Source of the DNA: Lysobacter sp. Root494
GTDB lineage: Bacteria > Pseudomonadota > Gammaproteobacteria > Xanthomonadales > Xanthomonadaceae
Reading direction: 5' to 3'
Assembly (NCBI RefSeq): GCF_001427225.1
Contig: NZ_LMFH01000001.1
Coordinates: forward strand, 410,330 to 474,329
DNA: 64,000 nt
The position numbers were made by a program, and so were the translations under genes. A model generated the notes under the pieces. The model was not told the DNA's origin, did no database searches, and saw only the letters and a program-made list of their open reading frames with translations. How positions within the stretch are numbered: position 1 is the stretch's first letter; every line of letters starts with the position of its first letter. Below are positions 58,846 to 64,000 of this stretch, one piece after another.

Positions 58846-59607
58846 ATGAGCGAACAGAACAACACTCCCGGCACCACCCACTTCGGCTTCCGCGACGTTC
58901 CCGTGGCCGAGAAGCAGAAACTCGTGGGCGAGGTCTTCTCCTCGGTTGCGGGCAAGTACGACCTGATGAACGACCTGATGTCGCTGGGCATCCATCGCGT
59001 GTGGAAGCGCTACTTCGTCGGGACGTGCCAGGTGAAGCGTGGCGATCGCGTGCTCGACCTCGCCGGCGGCACCGGCGACATCGCGCTGTTGTTGCGCGAG
59101 CGCGTGGGCACGACCGGGCACATCGTGCTGGGCGACATCAATGGCGAGATGCTGAAGGTTGGCCGCGACCGCATGACCGATCGCGGCGTGGTGTCGGGCA
59201 TCGAGTTCGTCGAATGCAATGCGGAGTCGCTGCCGTTCCCGGACGCGAGCTTCGATCTCGTCACGATCGCCTTCGGCCTGCGTAACGTCACCAACAAGGA
59301 CGCGGCGCTGCGCGAGATGCATCGCGTGCTGAAGGTCGGTGGCCAGGCGCGCGTGCTGGAGTTCTCGGAAGTAAAGGCGGAATGGTTCAAGCCGATCTAC
59401 GACTTCCATTCGTTCAACATCCTGCCCAAGCTGGGCAAGCTGTTCGCCCACGATGCCGACAGCTACCAGTACCTCGCCGAGTCGATCCGCAAGCATCCGC
59501 CGCAGGACGAACTCAAGGGCATGATGGAAGTGGCCGGCTTCGCGCGCTGCAGTTACAGGAACCTGTCTGCGGGAATCGTGGCCATTCATACCGGCTACAA
59601 GGTCTGA
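58846..59607 (+). CDS. ubiE: Demethylmenaquinone/ubiquinone C-methyltransferase
   Basis: UbiE methylates the ring in ubiquinone and menaquinone synthesis. The 253-residue protein has FSSVAGKYDLMNDLMSLGIHR, the S-adenosylmethionine motif VLDLAGGTGDIA, the family signature FGLRNVTNKDAALREMHRVL and the end GIVAIHTGYKV. ATG 58846 gives the standard length. It follows a repeat cluster and precedes a diguanylate cyclase gene. Confidence 0.97.
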   Translation: MSEQNNTPGTTHFGFRDVPVAEKQKLVGEVFSSVAGKYDLMNDLMSLGIHRVWKRYFVGTCQVKRGDRVLDLAGGTGDIALLLRERVGTTGHIVLGDINGEMLKVGRDRMTDRGVVSGIEFVECNAESLPFPDASFDLVTIAFGLRNVTNKDAALREMHRVLKVGGQARVLEFSEVKAEWFKPIYDFHSFNILPKLGKLFAHDADSYQYLAESIRKHPPQDELKGMMEVAGFARCSYRNLSAGIVAIHTGYKV

Positions 59608-59704
59608 GCATCACCCGATCGGGTGATGCGATTGGCAGCATCACCCGGCTGTGTAACGCCGCTGGTTAGTCTCGGTAAGGACATCCGATCGGTCGTACAA
59701 AGCA

Positions 59705-60646
59705 ATGGCTGGCCTCGGCGTTTATCGCGCGCTTTCCCGGGTGTTTCCGCACTCGTTCCGGGCCAAGCTCATGGCGGTCGTGGCCGGTTGCACGCTGCTG
59801 CCGCTCAGTGTGTTCCTCGCCTGGCTGCTCCTCGCCGAATCGATCACGCCGCCGCAGCTCAAGGCCGCCGTCGCGCTCGCGGTGTCGGCGACGCTTATCG
59901 GCATCCTGGTCGCGCTGGTGCTGCTCTATCACCTGCTCACGCCGTTGCGGATGATGGCGGACGTGGTCGAAGCGTATTACCGCGAACATCGGTTGCCGCA
60001 ACTGCCCGAAGACGGACGCGACGAGGTCGGCCTGCTGATGCGCGGCATCAACTGCGGCCTGCGCGAGATCGAGACCGGCATCGTCGAACTGCAACGTTCG
60101 GTGCGCGAGGATCCGTTGACCCATGCGCTGAGCCGCCGTGGCAGCGACCAGGCGCTGCTTCAGTGCGTAGAGCGCGCCGAACGCGGCATGCCGCTGGCGC
60201 TGTATGTCCTCGATGTCGACAACCTCAAGCCGGTCAATGACGAACACGGGCACGTCGCCGGCGATCGCATGCTCATCGACCTCGTCGAAAGTTCGCGGCT
60301 GTGGCTGCAGAGCGAGGACTGGATCGGCCGGTGGGGCGGCGATGAATTCCTGGTCTGCATCCACGAACCGCCCCCGGCGGCCAATGCGCGGATGCGCGAG
60401 TGGTTGTGCGCCCTCACGTCGATGGTGCGCGCCGACTCCATCCCGATCCGCATCAGCGTCGGCGGTGCGCATTACCGGCCCGGCATCGACGCGATGGAGC
60501 TGTATCGCGAAGCCGATGCGGCGATGTATTCGGCGAAGGCGCAGGGCGGCGCCAAGCTGGTGTCCGACGAGGGCATCGTCCTGTCGTCGCCCTCGTCCCG
60601 CAACGGCGCAGGCTGGCTGGGGACTACGGCTGCCAGCCGTAAGTGA
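59705..60646 (+). CDS. Membrane-bound diguanylate cyclase (GGDEF)
   Basis: The 313-residue protein has two transmembrane segments (~20-45 and ~55-78) with a very short periplasmic loop, a HAMP-like linker (LLTPLRMMADVVEAYY) and a GGDEF domain with intact RWGGDEF and DVDNLKPVNDEHGH. It should make cyclic di-GMP. No RxxD inhibitory site is obvious before the GGDEF. Its last 23 bp overlap the convergent DUF5916 gene. Confidence 0.9.
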   Translation: MAGLGVYRALSRVFPHSFRAKLMAVVAGCTLLPLSVFLAWLLLAESITPPQLKAAVALAVSATLIGILVALVLLYHLLTPLRMMADVVEAYYREHRLPQLPEDGRDEVGLLMRGINCGLREIETGIVELQRSVREDPLTHALSRRGSDQALLQCVERAERGMPLALYVLDVDNLKPVNDEHGHVAGDRMLIDLVESSRLWLQSEDWIGRWGGDEFLVCIHEPPPAANARMREWLCALTSMVRADSIPIRISVGGAHYRPGIDAMELYREADAAMYSAKAQGGAKLVSDEGIVLSSPSSRNGAGWLGTTAASRK

Positions 60647-62873
60647 TCTTCAGGAACACGCTGCGCGTGTTGCCGAACAGATCCGGGTGGTCGTCGTCCA
60701 TGAACGCGCCGTACGACGCCCCCGCATAGACCGCCGTGCGCGGATTGACCTTGTACGAGTAGACGAGCTGCGTCGCCCAGTCGCGCGCGGTTTCGTTGAC
60801 GACCTCGGCGTACAGCGACGGATCGCGCTGCACCTCGCTGCCTTGCAGGGTGAGGCGCAGGCGCTGGCGCGGATCGAACTGCCAGCTGCCGCCGGCGTTC
60901 AGCACGGTAGCCTCGAATGCGGTGCCACCGTCCCGGCGCATGCGCTGGTGGAGGATGTCCCAGTTGAGGCTGAGGCCGCGGCCGATGCTTGCGTTGCCCC
61001 ACAGTTCGACCAGTTCGCGCCGGCCGGTTTCCACCGCCAGCAGGTCGATCATGGTGCCCACGTTCGCGTATGCGCCGAGCAGCACGTTGCCGGTCGGGCG
61101 GAATTCGCCATTGATGTCGACGTAATGCTCGTCGAACAGCGTGCCTTCCCAATAGCGCTTGCGGGTCATGCCGTGCAGGCTGAAGGTGCTCTGCATCGGT
61201 CCGCGGAACTTGAGGCTCGATTCGAATTCGCGCTCGAGCAGCTGGCCATCGAAGCGGTCGGTGATGTCGAAGTCGGCATACCAGTCGATGCGGTTGATCG
61301 GCCTGTCGTCGCGGTACCAGGTGTAGCCGCCACCGACCAGCGACTTGTCGTAGCCGACCTGGCCCATGAACCCGAGGTCCGCGCGGAAGCCCGGGTCGAT
61401 GTCGATGTGCCAGGTGTCGAAGTTCCAGTTGCGGTTGCTGAAGACGTATTCGGCGCGCCATGCGGTGCCCGACGGCGTCGCGTCGGCGCCGAGTTCGCCG
61501 GAATACGCATCGACGATTTCAGCCGGGTATTCGGATTCGCTGCGCAGGATCTGCGCGGTGGCGGTATGCGCGCCGTCCTGCCAGCGCGCGTCCACGCCCG
61601 CGACGTTGTTGGCGTAGTCATCGCCCTCGCGGAAGGTACCGATCACGCCGACGCTCGTGTGCTTGCTGAGGTCGTAGCGATAACGGCCGACGGCCACGTC
61701 CGCCTTCTGGTCGAGTTGCACGAAGTCGGAACCCAGCACGCCCGGCACCAGCACCAGCGTGGTGGCGTCGCGCGCCACGATCGCGCCGTAGGCACCGCTT
61801 CCGGTGCGCCCGGTCGTGCGCAGCCCGAAGTCGGGATCGGCGATCTGGCGCGTGTAGAGCACGTCGAACTGGCTGTTGAAATAGTCCGCGCCTTCCAGGA
61901 AGAACGGGCGCTTCTCCGGAAAGAACAGCGCGAAGCTGTCGTTGAAGTTCAGCTGCAGCTGGTCGGTTTCGACCTGCGAGAAATCGGGGTTGAGCGTGGC
62001 GTTGAGCGTCATGGCGGGCGAGGGCGCCCAGCTCACGTCGAGGCCCGGTTCGATCGAGGTGTCGTCGCTGCGCCATGCGGTGCCGGCGGCGTCGCGCGAT
62101 TGCGTCTGGCCCACGGTGAGCGTCGGCACGATTTCCAGGTTGCGCCCCTGTTCGACGCCGGCCATGCCTTCGTACTTGGCCCAGGTGCATGGAAAGCAGT
62201 TCGAGTCGCGCGGCGACTTGTGGCTGGTCAGCTGGTGGCGCTTGTCGCGCGGCCAGTTGCGGAACAGCGAGATGCCCCAGCGCTGGTCCTGCGGTCCACC
62301 GCGGAAGCGCAGGGTGGAGAACGGAATGCGCATCTCCACGTCATAGCCTTCGGCGGTGAGCTGGCCGGCGCTGCTCCACAGGCCGTCCCAACTCGCGTCT
62401 TCCTGGTTTTCGCTGTTGGCTTCGTCGCGGATCAGGTCGCCCTGCACGCCGAGCGGATTGACGATCAGCTCGTAGCCGCGGCGCTGGTCGTCGAAGGTGT
62501 CGAGGAACACGCCCACCCAGTCGTCGCTGAAAGCCGCATCGCGATCGCGCAGGTGCGCGAGGATTTCCCCTGGTTTTTCATCCAGCGCGTGGAACGCGAC
62601 GTACAGCGCATCGGCTGTGTAGCCCAGCCGCACGATGGTTCGTACCGGTGCCGGGGTGTTGTCGCCGGGCTGGATGTCGTAGGCGACTTCCTGCACCAGT
62701 GCGCCGTCCCACGCGGCTTCGTCGAGCTTGCCGTCGATCGCGATGTCGCCCTGCAACAGGGGAATGCGTCCACCGGGGACGTACTCGGCGGGCGCCATGG
62801 TCTGCGCAGCGCAGGGGGCGGAGACAGCGAGCAGGCACGCGAAGAGCAGCGGAGCAGGACGGAGCGAAGACAT
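60624..62873 (-). CDS. CBM9-like/DUF5916 protein, outer-membrane barrel
   Basis: The 749-residue protein has a signal peptide (LLFACLLAVSAPCAAQ), a carbohydrate-binding-family-9-like domain (~30-220; IAIDGKLDEAAWDGA, then DDWVGVFLDTFDDQRRGYEL) and a long DUF5916 region of barrel strands (PDFSQVETDQLQLNFNDSFA, FFPEKRPFFLEGAD). It ends in LKITYGWQP. Such proteins are found near peptidases and may take part in uptake or binding at the outer membrane; the ligand is unknown. ATG 62873 begins the signal peptide. Confidence 0.85.
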   Translation of the reverse strand: MSSLRPAPLLFACLLAVSAPCAAQTMAPAEYVPGGRIPLLQGDIAIDGKLDEAAWDGALVQEVAYDIQPGDNTPAPVRTIVRLGYTADALYVAFHALDEKPGEILAHLRDRDAAFSDDWVGVFLDTFDDQRRGYELIVNPLGVQGDLIRDEANSENQEDASWDGLWSSAGQLTAEGYDVEMRIPFSTLRFRGGPQDQRWGISLFRNWPRDKRHQLTSHKSPRDSNCFPCTWAKYEGMAGVEQGRNLEIVPTLTVGQTQSRDAAGTAWRSDDTSIEPGLDVSWAPSPAMTLNATLNPDFSQVETDQLQLNFNDSFALFFPEKRPFFLEGADYFNSQFDVLYTRQIADPDFGLRTTGRTGSGAYGAIVARDATTLVLVPGVLGSDFVQLDQKADVAVGRYRYDLSKHTSVGVIGTFREGDDYANNVAGVDARWQDGAHTATAQILRSESEYPAEIVDAYSGELGADATPSGTAWRAEYVFSNRNWNFDTWHIDIDPGFRADLGFMGQVGYDKSLVGGGYTWYRDDRPINRIDWYADFDITDRFDGQLLEREFESSLKFRGPMQSTFSLHGMTRKRYWEGTLFDEHYVDINGEFRPTGNVLLGAYANVGTMIDLLAVETGRRELVELWGNASIGRGLSLNWDILHQRMRRDGGTAFEATVLNAGGSWQFDPRQRLRLTLQGSEVQRDPSLYAEVVNETARDWATQLVYSYKVNPRTAVYAGASYGAFMDDDHPDLFGNTRSVFLKITYGWQP

Positions 62874-63153
62874 GCAGGGCCGGAGGTCGCGTAAGGGTTC
62901 CGTTAAAGATGCCCGATCATGCAAAAAGGTTTAGGTGCCGTCAGTCGGGCTTGACTCGGGAACCTGTCTGCGAACTACGCACATGTGGCTCATGTGGCAA
63001 TGACGACTGCTGGCGTGGTGCGCTGCTGGGAAGCAGGGCATCTCCGTTCCCGGCATGAAGTTCCGGACGCATGCTCAAGCCGCCGGCCTTGGCTAGGTCC
63101 CGCTAGCGGCGGCAGCGCTACACTCCGCGCTTTCCGATCTGTAGGCCCGATCC

Positions 63154-64000
63154 ATGCGCCATTCGATCCTGATGCTGTCCCTTGCGGCCGTGCTGGCCGT
63201 CACCGCCGGTTGCCAGCGCAATACCGCACCCGCCGCCGATGCGGGCAAGCCGGACACCGCCACTTCCGCCACCACCGCTGCCACGCAAATGATCGACGAG
63301 CATTCCTACGCCGAACCGGACAAGGTCAAGGTCAAGGACCTCGCCCTCGAACTGAAGCTCGATTTCGACAAGAGGCAGATCGACGGCAGCGCGACGCTGA
63401 CACTCGATTGGCTCGACCAGAAGGCGACGAAGCTCAACCTGGATACGCGCGACCTGACGATCGGCAAGATCGTCGGCGAACGCAGCGACGGCAAGTGGGA
63501 AGACCTCAAGTACACGCTGGCACCGGCCGACAAGGTGCTCGGCAGCAAGCTCACCATCGAGACCCCGCAGCGCAACCAGCGCGTGCGCATCACCTACACC
63601 ACGTCGCCCGATGCCTCCGGCCTGCAGTGGCTCACCGCGGCGATGACCGAAGGCAAGAAGACGCCCTTCATGTTCAGCCAGTCGCAACAGATCCACGCGC
63701 GTTCGTGGGTTCCGCTGCAGGACACGCCGTCGGTGCGCTTCACCTACACCGCGCACGTGCTTGCGCCGAAGGATGCGATGGTGGTGATGAGCGCCAAGAT
63801 GGAGCCCGGTGCCGACAACAGCGGCGACAAGCGCGACGGCGATTACAGCTTCGCCATGCCCAATCCGATTCCGTCCTACCTGCTGGCGATCGGCGCCGGC
63901 GACCTGGTGTTCAAGCCGATCAGCAATCGCAGCGGCGTGTGGGCCGAACCTGCGGCGGTCGACAAGGCAGCGAAGGAATTCGCCGATACCGAGAAGATGA
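63154..64000 (+). CDS. M1-family metallopeptidase, N-terminal part (cut by window end)
   Basis: From ATG 63154 the frame stays open to the right edge (282 codons). A lipoprotein signal (SLAAVLAVTAGC) is followed by the M1 N-terminal beta domain: LALELKLDFDKRQIDGSATL, then FSQSQQIHARSWVPLQDTPS and PNPIPSYLLAIGAG, as in leukotriene-A4-hydrolase-like aminopeptidases. The GAMEN and HExxH motifs lie beyond the window. The 228-bp gap before it holds its promoter and no gene. Confidence 0.9.
   Translation, partial: MRHSILMLSLAAVLAVTAGCQRNTAPAADAGKPDTATSATTAATQMIDEHSYAEPDKVKVKDLALELKLDFDKRQIDGSATLTLDWLDQKATKLNLDTRDLTIGKIVGERSDGKWEDLKYTLAPADKVLGSKLTIETPQRNQRVRITYTTSPDASGLQWLTAAMTEGKKTPFMFSQSQQIHARSWVPLQDTPSVRFTYTAHVLAPKDAMVVMSAKMEPGADNSGDKRDGDYSFAMPNPIPSYLLAIGAGDLVFKPISNRSGVWAEPAAVDKAAKEFADTEKM

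Noticed and set aside
60204-62894. 896-codon plus-strand frame
   Set aside because: It is opposite the DUF5916 gene and overlaps the diguanylate cyclase in another frame; its composition is typical of a shadow.

Overview
The window is GC-rich, densely coded gammaproteobacterial chromosome, most likely from Lysobacter or a close relative in the Xanthomonadaceae. This is inferred from gene content and order: an algZ-algR-hemC block, an lptM-dapF-DUF484-xerC-hslV-hslU block, and many short palindromes of the type TCATTCCCGCGAAGGCGGGAAT between genes. No rRNA, tRNA or CRISPR array was seen.

Layout. 1-2.5 kb: end of a LytS/AlgZ-type kinase, its LytTR regulator, and hemC. 2.6-10.3 kb (minus strand): a DUF481-like protein, then a compact molybdoenzyme operon resembling cytoplasmic sulfite dehydrogenase (soeA, a small membrane protein, soeB, soeC) that ends in a TPR/2-oxoglutarate-oxygenase-like gene. 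10.5-17.6 kb: a lipoprotein, a WYL regulator, a small membrane protein and two secreted S9 peptidases. 17.9-23.5 kb: lptM-dapF-DUF484-xerC and hslVU. 23.6-29.7 kb: an accessory island with a Type III-like restriction-modification pair, a divergent HTH regulator with paired operators, and a DUF1778/GNAT toxin-antitoxin pair. A degraded second copy of the hslU 3' part lies at its far end. 29.9-42.2 kb: a seven-gene envelope operon (LpoB-like, YcfL-like and three other exported proteins, then a two-partner-secretion transporter and a giant FHA-like exoprotein with eight 249-bp repeats), closed by a strong terminator. 42.4-44.7 kb: an NmrA-like reductase divergent from a LysR regulator.

44.7-48.9 kb is the most unusual part: a complete His-Xaa-Ser radical-SAM peptide-modification system (hxsD-hxsB-hxsC-hxsA, overlapping genes) preceded by about 250 bp of DNA in which 16-17-bp dyads recur every 21-22 bp. 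The product and role of Hxs systems are not known, and I know of no description of this leader array. A short ORF with a DUF4062-like start follows.

49-64 kb: a YgjP-like metallopeptidase, a TumE/TumA toxin-antitoxin pair, a cold-shock/DUF1294 protein, a PEP-mutase-family enzyme, FHA and fasciclin proteins, a cupin, an exported HExxH protein, an AraC regulator, a YeaD-like mutarotase, a yeast-type cytosine deaminase flanked by two different minisatellites, ubiE, a diguanylate cyclase, a DUF5916 outer-membrane-like protein, and the start of an M1 aminopeptidase cut by the window end.
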